IMG/VR virus record: IMGVR_UViG_3300021091_005922
Location: 1-34,330 of that record
DNA length: 34,330 bases
Source: a virus
Strand: one strand, 5' to 3'
The notes beneath the pieces are model-generated. The model saw only the letters and a list, made by a program, of their open reading frames with translations, was not told where the DNA came from and searched no databases. Numbering within the stretch: the stretch's first letter is position 1; every line of letters begins with the position of its first letter. The translations under genes and the position numbers were made by a program. Below, piece after piece: positions 16,822 through 24,071 of the stretch.

Positions 16822-17784
16822 TCAACTGTTAGGTTTCTTAGAAATTGCTCGACCAACAAGTTTTTCCCAATCTCGTTGTGGTCTGACTTCCATATTCTTG
16901 TGCCATGCACCATTCATTACCTTCGGATCAATTCCAAGAGTTTTTGCGATGCTAATTAATGCATTAATATCCTTAACGAAACAGCTTCCTCCAAAACCAA
17001 AAGCAGGTTCACCTGTGTCATCTGCAGGCATTGGTCCAGGGACCTTCCAATGCGAGCTGCCCAACCGCTTGTCGAGTGTAGCATATTCTATGACTTTATC
17101 ATAATCAATGTTTGCCCCTTTGGAATCTAAGGCTTGGCAGATTTGATAGAACTCATTTGCTAGTGCAACCTTCACGGCAAGGTGGATGTTGGTCACATAC
17201 TTCACCATTTCAGCAGTTGTGCTTGATGTCTTGATGATTGGCACGTTTGGAAATGCAGCTTCAAAAACTTGCTTCGCCTTATTGATCCATGGTCGAGGTC
17301 CACCAAGAATGATTCTATTTTGATTTCGCATGTCATCGACAGCGTTTGCCTCCGTTAAGAACTCAGGATTGAAGATGACACGTAATCCTGTCTCAGCAAA
17401 CTTCTTGTTCCACATCTCGACAGACCCAGGCGGAACTGTTGATTTAACGACAGCAATTCTCTCTCCTGGAACTAATGAAAGTTCTGTCAATGCGCCATCG
17501 ACGATGGATAAGTCTGCAGATCCATCATCATACATTGGTGTAGGAAGGCATACAAAATAAACCTTAGAAAATCCAGGTGTTCCACCTTCCTCATTATCAT
17601 GAATTAATTCTGCGATGGATCCGGGGTATCCAGCAACTGGATCTCCATGGCTAGGTAGCGATCCTTTCGCATACTTTCCTGCCTTGTCATAAGCATAGAC
17701 GTCGAATCCACGCTCTGAAAAAACAGTCGTTAACGATCCTCCGACGAATCCTTGCCCAATAACTGCTATTGATTTCTTTTTCAT
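16822..17784 (-). CDS. UDP-glucose/GDP-mannose dehydrogenase family protein lacking the C-terminal domain
   Basis: 320 residues, against about 390-450 for the family. The N-terminal Rossmann loop is GQGFVGG at 10-16. Conserved STVPPG (115-120), FNPEFLTEANAV (138-149), K195 and N199 in AEMVKYVTNIHLA, and the catalytic cysteine C268 in GFGGSCFVKD are all present. The protein then stops after WHKNMEVRPQRDWEKLVGRA, so the C-terminal nucleotide-sugar-binding Rossmann domain is absent. Family members oxidise UDP-glucose, UDP-ManNAc or GDP-mannose to the uronic acid in two NAD-dependent steps. The shortened form may be a phage-typical variant, still active as a dimer, or may act on another substrate. 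It follows the GT2 gene by 38 bases with no strong ribosome site. Confidence 0.85.
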   Translation of the reverse strand: MKKKSIAVIGQGFVGGSLTTVFSERGFDVYAYDKAGKYAKGSLPSHGDPVAGYPGSIAELIHDNEEGGTPGFSKVYFVCLPTPMYDDGSADLSIVDGALTELSLVPGERIAVVKSTVPPGSVEMWNKKFAETGLRVIFNPEFLTEANAVDDMRNQNRIILGGPRPWINKAKQVFEAAFPNVPIIKTSSTTAEMVKYVTNIHLAVKVALANEFYQICQALDSKGANIDYDKVIEYATLDKRLGSSHWKVPGPMPADDTGEPAFGFGGSCFVKDINALISIAKTLGIDPKVMNGAWHKNMEVRPQRDWEKLVGRAISKKPNS

Positions 17785-17822
17785 AGTCTTAGATTTTAAC
17801 AGAAACTGTTCATATGTTCAGT

Positions 17823-18761
17823 TCACAATTCGACCCAATCATCTGTCGTAGCTGTCTCTGGTCTAATTGGGTTCTTTAGCCAATTGCCGTTGGAATCGAT
17901 CATTCTATCAAATCCTATAGGTTTTGCGACGACCTCGATTGAATTTGGTTTTGACAAATCATAGTCAAAAACATTGATGTACTCGTAGTACTTCCATCCA
18001 GTATCATCTTTTGCCGGCCAATACGATCCGTATCTACGATTTCCTCTTACACGACCTTGGGTCCCTCTTGGATCTGTGTAAATTGCAATTGACTGTGGAA
18101 CTGAACTCAATGCCGTGATATATTTCGGTATCTTTCCGCTGGATATCATCTGATTGACCTTGGATCTCATTTCGTTTTCGGAGTCCATTCCACCTTCATG
18201 GTTAAGATTCCTTTCATACCATGGAGCGATTTGTTCTATGACTTGCCTACTGTACAATGTGTCTGCTGCAGGTGACACTGGGTCTCTAGTTGCATCAGCA
18301 AAGAATGTATTTCTTGAGAAAGTAGGTACACGATCGTCTGGAAATCTAAAGATTCTATGAGAATCGTGGGTCATTGCTCGTTGTGCGTCTAACATGAAGC
18401 TTCCAACAATGTCTACGTTCTTATCATAGAACTGTATGACGTCATTCAACCACCCGTCAAGAACAAACTGCATGTCACCTTGTAACATGCATACATAATC
18501 ACCAGTTGCTTTAGAAATAATAGTGTTTAATCCAATTGCAAACTCATTGGATGGATTTCTTTCTGATTTTCTTATGACATTGACACCACGGATTTCTAAT
18601 TCGTTAAGATATTCGGTCGTACCAGGTTCGACAGAAGCATTGTCAATAACGAACAACTCCTTATTGTCATAATCTCGAGTTGTGTCAACGAGAGATTCGA
18701 AACAACTCTTGAGATAAAAGAGCCTGTTGCAATTCACGATTCCAAAAGTTACTTTTTTCAT
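17823..18761 (-). CDS. GT2-like glycosyltransferase (GT-A fold)
   Basis: 312 residues. The GT-A pattern is MKKVTFGIVNCNRLFYLKSC, with the first strand and helix, ELFVIDNASVEPGT for the nucleotide-binding strand, and LQGDMQFVLDGW at residues 93-104 with a D-x-x-like metal motif. The C-terminal half is longer than in simple GT2 proteins and contains several aromatic residues. The start codon overlaps the stop of the epimerase gene (ATGA), indicating translational coupling. Donor and acceptor unknown. It fits a chain-extension step in the glycan built by this cluster. Confidence 0.83.
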   Translation of the reverse strand: MKKVTFGIVNCNRLFYLKSCFESLVDTTRDYDNKELFVIDNASVEPGTTEYLNELEIRGVNVIRKSERNPSNEFAIGLNTIISKATGDYVCMLQGDMQFVLDGWLNDVIQFYDKNVDIVGSFMLDAQRAMTHDSHRIFRFPDDRVPTFSRNTFFADATRDPVSPAADTLYSRQVIEQIAPWYERNLNHEGGMDSENEMRSKVNQMISSGKIPKYITALSSVPQSIAIYTDPRGTQGRVRGNRRYGSYWPAKDDTGWKYYEYINVFDYDLSKPNSIEVVAKPIGFDRMIDSNGNWLKNPIRPETATTDDWVEL

Positions 18762-19804
18762 CTTGATGATTCTACAATTTCATTTAGAATTGTTTTTAAG
18801 TCTTTCGTCATTTTCCAATCTGGATAATGAGACTTGAATTTATTCATGTTTGAAATGTAGCAAATGTGATCACCGATCCTTGCAACATCTGACAAAGAGT
18901 GGTTTAAAACGAAACCCATTTCATTCAACTCTTGGATCACCTCAAGTATTGATGCACTGTTCTGACGACACCCTCCGATGTTGTACACTTCACCTGGTCT
19001 AGGAGCCTTTAGGAACTCATGAAATGCAGTGCACACATCATAAGAGTGAATTTGATCTCTTACTTGTTTTCCTTTATATCCGTTGATCGTATAGTGTTTG
19101 CCTTGAACTGCGCACTTTATGATGTAGTTTAAAAAACCGTGGAGTTCAACTCCTGCATGCTGAGGACCTGTCAAACATCCACCGCGGAATATGCCGATTG
19201 GCATGTCAAAATATCTTGCATATTCTTGTGCAAGAAGATCCCCTGCAGTCTTAGACACACCAAACAGTGAATGCGTCGTCTGATCAATAGACATGGATTC
19301 GTCTATGCCGTCTTCATATTCAGAAGAAGCGTAGTCGTATCTTGACTCTTTTTCTACAAGAGCTAAGCGATTTGGAGTGTCGCCGTAAACTTTATTTGTA
19401 CTTACATGAACGAACGGAGACGTAGGGCAAGATTTTCTCGCTGCTTCAAGAACGTTCAACGTTCCTGTCGCATTAGTGTGGAAATCTTTATGAGGAATCT
19501 TGGCTGCGAGATCGTGTGACGGCTGGGCTGCGGCATGAATGATGTATGCAGGTTTGTGCTCTTCAAATATCTCAGATACTCTATCAAAGTCTCTAACATC
19601 ACAATCTTTGTGGACGTAATCAACATTTTTTGATAACTCAATGGCAACAGAAGATGTATCACCCCCTGGGCCAAAAAATTCTTTTCTCATGTTGTTGTCA
19701 ATACCGACGACAGTGCATCCTAATCCTAGAAAATATCGGGATACTTCTGATCCGATCAATCCTGCAGCACCGGTTATCAACACTGTTTGACTCATATTTT
19801 TCAT
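18758..19804 (-). CDS. rfbE: CDP-paratose/tyvelose 2-epimerase-like NAD-dependent sugar-nucleotide enzyme
   Basis: 348 residues from the ATG at 19804, which overlaps the upstream TGA (ATGA); the longer reading would need a TTG at 19828. Rossmann GAAGLIGSE is at 12-20. The signature NMRKEFFGPGGDT at 38-50, RGGCLTGPQHAGVELHGF, and GKQVRDQIHSYDV followed by PRPGEVYNIGG are hallmarks of RfbE-type epimerases. The short-chain-dehydrogenase Y-x-x-x-K is here SLFGVSK, with Phe181 at the tyrosine place and Lys185; I believe this is common in one branch of the family. RfbE interconverts CDP-paratose and CDP-tyvelose, but related proteins may act on other sugars. No CDP-glucose dehydratase is visible in this window, so the actual substrate is uncertain. 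Confidence 0.85.
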   Translation of the reverse strand: MKNMSQTVLITGAAGLIGSEVSRYFLGLGCTVVGIDNNMRKEFFGPGGDTSSVAIELSKNVDYVHKDCDVRDFDRVSEIFEEHKPAYIIHAAAQPSHDLAAKIPHKDFHTNATGTLNVLEAARKSCPTSPFVHVSTNKVYGDTPNRLALVEKESRYDYASSEYEDGIDESMSIDQTTHSLFGVSKTAGDLLAQEYARYFDMPIGIFRGGCLTGPQHAGVELHGFLNYIIKCAVQGKHYTINGYKGKQVRDQIHSYDVCTAFHEFLKAPRPGEVYNIGGCRQNSASILEVIQELNEMGFVLNHSLSDVARIGDHICYISNMNKFKSHYPDWKMTKDLKTILNEIVESSR

Positions 19805-20580
19805 CAGAAGTTTTCTTTTAAATGCCAACCGTACTCACCAGCAAGTTGACGAGCCTTGTTCCAGTCTCGTTTCTTAATGTGATCGATCCAGCATTCACCG
19901 ACGACATAGACTTTACCACCGTTTTCCTTGAAGCGTAAAATCTCCATTTCTTGACCGCCCCACTTTCCGCAATCACCAGCATATTTGTGAATGTATGCCT
20001 TATCGAACTTGTCAAACTCAGCGAACAGATCTCCATCAGGATATCTAAACTTTTCGTAAAACTCCTTTGTAAAGCCAAAGAAGAATCCGCTGATGAAACC
20101 TTCCCATCCGTCACCAATAATTTCTCTTGATCTTGTAGGATCTACCCTAGTACAACCTTGAATTTTTTCAAATGGTCCATTGACTCCATTGGTCAGCGGT
20201 CCATATATCACGTTGTTTGTGTCATCATTGCTACAAATTTTTTCTATGAAACCGTTGATCGATTGATTGAACACAAGATCATCATTAGAATTCAGAATAA
20301 TGTCGCAACCTAAATCATAAGCCTGTTTTATTCCTAAATTCCAAGCGCCTGTCAGGCCTTTCTTCCATTGATCTTCAACATAATGGTAGCTAGTCGTTGG
20401 GTGTTTAAGAGGCAAATCGTTGTTCGTCAGACGTTCGTCGGATTGATTGTCTACGATGATGATGATGTTGTCGAATCTACAATGCTCTTTAAAACTAAGA
20501 TAAGCATTCAACAATAAATCTCTGCCATAAGGCCTGATTTTATTTGAACTGTGATTTGTGATGACAAGACCGACTCTCAT
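19804..20580 (-). CDS. GT2-like glycosyltransferase (GT-A fold)
   Basis: 258 residues. The first strand MRVGLVITNHSSN, the nucleotide-binding strand IIIIVDNQSDER at 39-50, and the metal-binding LNSNDDLVF at 96-104 identify a GT-A glycosyltransferase resembling family 2. The central GLTGAWNLGIKQAYDLGCD is the usual helix that places the acceptor. Pro/Trp-rich C-terminal region WGGQEMEI could contact the acceptor. It is separated from the fucosyltransferase-like gene upstream by one base and overlaps the rfbE-like gene downstream by ATGA. Substrate unknown. Confidence 0.85.
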   Translation of the reverse strand: MRVGLVITNHSSNKIRPYGRDLLLNAYLSFKEHCRFDNIIIIVDNQSDERLTNNDLPLKHPTTSYHYVEDQWKKGLTGAWNLGIKQAYDLGCDIILNSNDDLVFNQSINGFIEKICSNDDTNNVIYGPLTNGVNGPFEKIQGCTRVDPTRSREIIGDGWEGFISGFFFGFTKEFYEKFRYPDGDLFAEFDKFDKAYIHKYAGDCGKWGGQEMEILRFKENGGKVYVVGECWIDHIKKRDWNKARQLAGEYGWHLKENF

Positions 20581-20581
20581 T

Positions 20582-21484
20582 TCACACCTTGTTTATGTTA
20601 CCGTCTGTGATTCCAGATGAGCTAAATGTGACCCCTGGAAGAGGTAAAGCTTTTTTTGGCTGGACGTCATGTGGTGGCTTTTCGCTAGATATTTCTCTCA
20701 AAGATGGATGATGTACACTTATTTCTACTGTTTCAGCGGAGGTACCACCAAACCACCATTGCATTTCACTAAATGTGCATTTGGAAGTGATGTATAGCTG
20801 TTTCATCATTCCTCCTAAATACAGATCGATAAGAGCGTCTTGAAGGCCTTCTTTACATGTGTAATCTCCAAACTCTGTTCTCTTTGGAGTCACAAAGATC
20901 CTGTCTCCATATTTGTCTTTCAACTCTTTTACTGTACCTTCATGATCAGCCGTCAAGAATATTTTTTCGCTCTTTATCTTGTTCTCTATAACGTCAAAGA
21001 CTTTTTCAATCTTGAATCTCTTTCCTCTTTGATGATACTCAAGAGGAAATGACATGTAGGTTCTTAGACTTAATGTGCATGCATTAGCAGGTATCTGTGA
21101 CCTATATTCTGCTATTTTGTTCCTAACGTACTCTACTGGAACTAGGCTATCCACCAATCCTTTCATCTCTAGAAAGTAGATTGATGTTTTGATGCTAGGT
21201 TTCAAATAAGCCTCTTCAAGGCTTATGAAGTTTCCGTTATTATAATGTTTTAGTCTTGCGTCTCTTCCGTAGTATCGATGTTCTTCCGCAGGAACTTTAT
21301 CGATTATCTCAAACTTGTTTTCCCACAAATCTGAAAACTCGCACCATGCACCGCCATCTGCCTGATATGATGTAGTTGCAGGCCACATCAATAAAACATC
21401 TTCCGGTTTTGCTATTGTTAGACAAGTTAGCAGAGTCTTTATTCTATTACCGACTCCTCCTGCTGCGTTGCAGACTAGTTTCAT
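20582..21484 (-). CDS. Putative fucosyltransferase-superfamily (GT-B) enzyme
   Basis: 300 residues. The N-terminus MKLVCNAAGGVGNRIKTLL contains the Gly-x-Gly-Asn-Arg loop of the NodZ/GT11/GT23 fucosyltransferase superfamily. Near residue 138 SLRTYMSFPLEYHQRGKRF resembles the GDP-sugar motif region with its basic residues, and IFLTADHEGTVKELKDKYGD near 175-194 is the following nucleotide-fold helix. The motif is not a perfect match for any one family, so the class is probable and fucose as donor is only a guess. GDP-L-fucose and GDP-L-galactose are related; the GDP-mannose-epimerase-like gene in the same operon makes an L-sugar donor possible. The start overlaps the GNAT stop by ATGA. Confidence 0.65.
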   Translation of the reverse strand: MKLVCNAAGGVGNRIKTLLTCLTIAKPEDVLLMWPATTSYQADGGAWCEFSDLWENKFEIIDKVPAEEHRYYGRDARLKHYNNGNFISLEEAYLKPSIKTSIYFLEMKGLVDSLVPVEYVRNKIAEYRSQIPANACTLSLRTYMSFPLEYHQRGKRFKIEKVFDVIENKIKSEKIFLTADHEGTVKELKDKYGDRIFVTPKRTEFGDYTCKEGLQDALIDLYLGGMMKQLYITSKCTFSEMQWWFGGTSAETVEISVHHPSLREISSEKPPHDVQPKKALPLPGVTFSSSGITDGNINKV

Positions 21485-21942
21485 AATTCTTTCACCATCT
21501 GTATGCTATTTGTGGCCTTGTTGGTACCGCCTTGGTGAACGTCAGTTATTGATATCGTTTGAAACCCTATTTTCTTGTAAAGATTAAATGCAACTTCATT
21601 AAAGCTTAATACGCTCAAAAACACAGTGTTAACGTTCATGTCTTTTAGAAGTTGGAATAACTTAAAGTAAGCTGATTTCATCAAGCCTTTTCCACGATAG
21701 TCTTTGTGCAAATCTCCACCGACCCAACACGAATCTTGCTGCCATTCGGACGTTCTAAAGTATCCGATTCTGATGCCTTCATTCTCTATGACATAGAATT
21801 TAGGAGACGTTTTTTGAAACCATTCTTTACATTCTTCTAGCGAAAACTCAGTAGCATTGTGCAAAAAGTTCTTACATTCATTTCTTACTTCTACAAGAAA
21901 CGACAAATCGTCTGCAGTCAACTCTCTGATGGTGACGCTCAT
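21481..21942 (-). CDS. GNAT-family N-acetyltransferase, probably for an amino sugar
   Basis: 153 residues. The GNAT fold is seen in VTIRELTADDLSFLVEVRNE, the beta-4/acetyl-CoA loop DYRGKGLMKSAYFKLFQLL with the R-G-K-G pyrophosphate signature, and the beta-5 segment SVLSFNEVAFNLYKKIGFQ. The start follows the DegT aminotransferase stop by one base, and the two form a natural pair: the aminotransferase makes an amino sugar nucleotide and this enzyme acylates it, as in PseC/PseH or perosamine pathways. Exact sugar unknown. A protein-acetylating role is less likely given the context. Confidence 0.85.
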   Translation of the reverse strand: MSVTIRELTADDLSFLVEVRNECKNFLHNATEFSLEECKEWFQKTSPKFYVIENEGIRIGYFRTSEWQQDSCWVGGDLHKDYRGKGLMKSAYFKLFQLLKDMNVNTVFLSVLSFNEVAFNLYKKIGFQTISITDVHQGGTNKATNSIQMVKEL

Positions 21943-21943
21943 A

Positions 21944-23092
21944 TCACCATCCTTTCTTTATGCAATCGACGATATATTCTCGTTGTTCCTTCGTAACCCA
22001 CCACCCGACAGGTATTGATATCAATCGTTGTTCTACTTTGTCGAGGGTTGGCAATGATGTTCTAAATTCTGAAACGCAGGTGTGAGTATCGTTCCTTGCA
22101 TGAACTTGAGAAACCATGACGTTCTTTTCAGCCATGTACTTCATGAAATCTGACTTTCTGTCGACCAACATACTGTAGATCCAGAAAGAAGATTCGAACC
22201 CTGGTTCTCTTGCCAACAACGTCACGCCATTCGTTCCGGACAATTGCTGATCATAGAATGCTGCGTTTTCTTTGTGTTTGCTTATGATGTCATCAACTTT
22301 TTTTAAGTTTTCAATTCCAATCGCAGCGCAGACATCATTCATATGGAACTTGAATCCCCATTCCTTGATGTCAGCTTCGCATCTAAAGTCTTTTCTGTTA
22401 GAGTTTCTATCAATTCCGTACCAACGAATCAGCTTTCCTCTGTCATACAACTTTTGATTTGGACAAACCAGTAATCCACCATCGACTGTCGTCAAATGCT
22501 TGATCGCTTGGAAGCTAAATGTGCAAATGTTTCCGTGTGATCCAATTGGGTTTTTCTTGTATGTTGAACCAAAAGCATGAGCACAATCTTCTATGATCAT
22601 AGGTTCAAAACCGTACATGTCTTTTGTCTCACGCTGGATCTTCTTCAACTCATCTAAATCGTTAGGATACCCGCCCCAGTGGACGACCATGATCACCTTT
22701 GTCTTAGAAGTGATTTTGCGACGAAGATCGTCTAGGTCTAGATTTAACGTCGTTGGATTAACATCAACCCACTTTATCTTTAGGTTGTTTGCAGGTATCG
22801 GCCAATTTGTTGCAGTACAAGTCAATGCTGTCGTCAAGACTTCATCACCATCTTGTAGACCCGACCATTTAGAATCGTTGTCTGGTGATTTTAGTAAATG
22901 CAACGCCATGTGTTCTGCTGACGTCGCGGCATTCATTGTCAAGACATAGTCTTTTTGTAACCTACTTTTCAATAAAGATTCAAACTCTTCGACCTTTGGA
23001 CCTTGCCCAATGTACCCAGATTTTAGAGTTTCTGCGGCCGCAGTCGGCGCAGTATCTGACATGTACACTTTAAAGAGGGGTATAGTTTCCAT
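21944..23092 (-). CDS. DegT/DnrJ/EryC1/StrS-family sugar aminotransferase
   Basis: 382 residues. The protein begins METIPLFKVYMSD, then SGYIGQGPKVEEFE, typical of this fold-type I PLP family. IIEDCAHAFGSTY at 166-178 contains D169 that pairs with the PLP ring nitrogen, and SFQAIKHLTTVDGG at 193-206 contains K198, the Schiff-base lysine. Family members transfer an amino group from glutamate to a 3- or 4-keto sugar nucleotide. The GDP-mannose-epimerase-like gene is 4 bases upstream and the GNAT gene one base downstream. No 4,6-dehydratase that would supply the keto sugar is seen here, so it may lie outside the window or come from the host. Confidence 0.92.
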   Translation of the reverse strand: METIPLFKVYMSDTAPTAAAETLKSGYIGQGPKVEEFESLLKSRLQKDYVLTMNAATSAEHMALHLLKSPDNDSKWSGLQDGDEVLTTALTCTATNWPIPANNLKIKWVDVNPTTLNLDLDDLRRKITSKTKVIMVVHWGGYPNDLDELKKIQRETKDMYGFEPMIIEDCAHAFGSTYKKNPIGSHGNICTFSFQAIKHLTTVDGGLLVCPNQKLYDRGKLIRWYGIDRNSNRKDFRCEADIKEWGFKFHMNDVCAAIGIENLKKVDDIISKHKENAAFYDQQLSGTNGVTLLAREPGFESSFWIYSMLVDRKSDFMKYMAEKNVMVSQVHARNDTHTCVSEFRTSLPTLDKVEQRLISIPVGWWVTKEQREYIVDCIKKGW

Positions 23093-23096
23093 GTTG

Positions 23097-24071
23097 TTAT
23101 TTTGCTTTCTTTACTTGCTCTTCAATCCAAGCATACGTTTTTTCTATGCCTTGCCGAAGAGACAATGAAGGTTTCCATCCTAGCTTTTCTTCGATCAATC
23201 TGTTGTCTGAATTTCTTCCCATAACGCCTGCAGGTCCTTCGACGTTTTTTATCTTTAAATCCTTTGAGGAAACTTCAATGATCATTTTTGCAAATTCATT
23301 AATTGAAATCATTTCCTCGGAACCAATGTTTACAGGCCCTTCAAACGTTGAGTCCATCAATCTTCTGACGCCATCGACACATTCATCGACGTACAAAAAT
23401 GACCTAGTTTGAACTCCAGGACCCCACACTTGGATTGTGCCACCCTCTTTGGCTTCTGCGACTTTTCTGCACAATGCAGCGGGGGCTTTTTCTTTTCCTC
23501 CCTGCCACGTTCCTTCAGGACCGAATATGTTGTGAAACCTTGCGACTCTAACTTTTAGTCCATAGTTTCTTGCAAATGAAAAATAAAGTCTTTCGCTAAA
23601 AAGCTTTTCCCATCCGTATTCGCTGTCTGGAGCTGCTGGATATGCTGAGCTTTCGCTGCATAACGGATTTTCAGGATCTTCTTGGTTATATGCTGGATAG
23701 ATGCATGCAGAAGATGAATAAAAGATCTTTGGAGTAATTTTTAATTTTGAAGCAGTGTGAGCAACGTTTAGATTTATAGTCGCAGAGTTATGCATCACGT
23801 CAGCATCATGATCGCCTGTAAAAATGTACCCTGCGCCACCCATGTCTGCAGCAAGTTGATACACTTCATCAAGTCCTGACTCAAGTTGTATGACTTGATC
23901 AACGATTCTAGGATCCCTTAGATCTGCAACGACAAAATCGTCTGCACACGTTTCGCTGAATTCAGGAAGCTTTAAGTCTACGCCTCGAACCCAATATCCT
24001 TCAGATTTAAGGCGCTTTACTAGATGAGATCCTATGAAACCTCCTGCTCCGCAGACTAACGCTGTTTTCAT
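23097..24071 (-). CDS. GDP-mannose 3,5-epimerase-like enzyme
   Basis: 324 residues, near the length of the catalytic core of plant GME. Rossmann GAGGFIG is at 8-14. Family hallmarks are AADMGGAGYI, SSSACIYP with C123, EYGWEKL with Y152 and K156, HNIFGPEGTWQGGKEKAP with K195, QTRSFLYVDECVDGVRRL, and PVNIGSEEMISINEF, then GRNSDN near the C-terminus. In plant GME the corresponding Cys and Lys act as acid/base for epimerisation at C3 and C5, giving GDP-L-galactose (and some GDP-L-gulose). The match along the full length is strong. The gene starts inside the stop of the carbamoyltransferase gene (ATGA). It would supply a GDP-L-sugar to one of the transferases here. Confidence 0.9.
   Translation of the reverse strand: MKTALVCGAGGFIGSHLVKRLKSEGYWVRGVDLKLPEFSETCADDFVVADLRDPRIVDQVIQLESGLDEVYQLAADMGGAGYIFTGDHDADVMHNSATINLNVAHTASKLKITPKIFYSSSACIYPAYNQEDPENPLCSESSAYPAAPDSEYGWEKLFSERLYFSFARNYGLKVRVARFHNIFGPEGTWQGGKEKAPAALCRKVAEAKEGGTIQVWGPGVQTRSFLYVDECVDGVRRLMDSTFEGPVNIGSEEMISINEFAKMIIEVSSKDLKIKNVEGPAGVMGRNSDNRLIEEKLGWKPSLSLRQGIEKTYAWIEEQVKKAK

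Noticed and set aside
17798-17810. Small inverted repeat AACAG-AAA-CTGTT between the GT2 and dehydrogenase genes
   Set aside because: Only 5 bp and AT-rich; expected by chance in a sequence of this size.
23031-23044. 12-bp palindrome CTGCGGCCGCAG inside the aminotransferase gene, and a second GCGGCCGC in the patch near 5717
   Set aside because: Both lie in coding sequence as Ala/Gly codons and have no flanking structure; likely chance.
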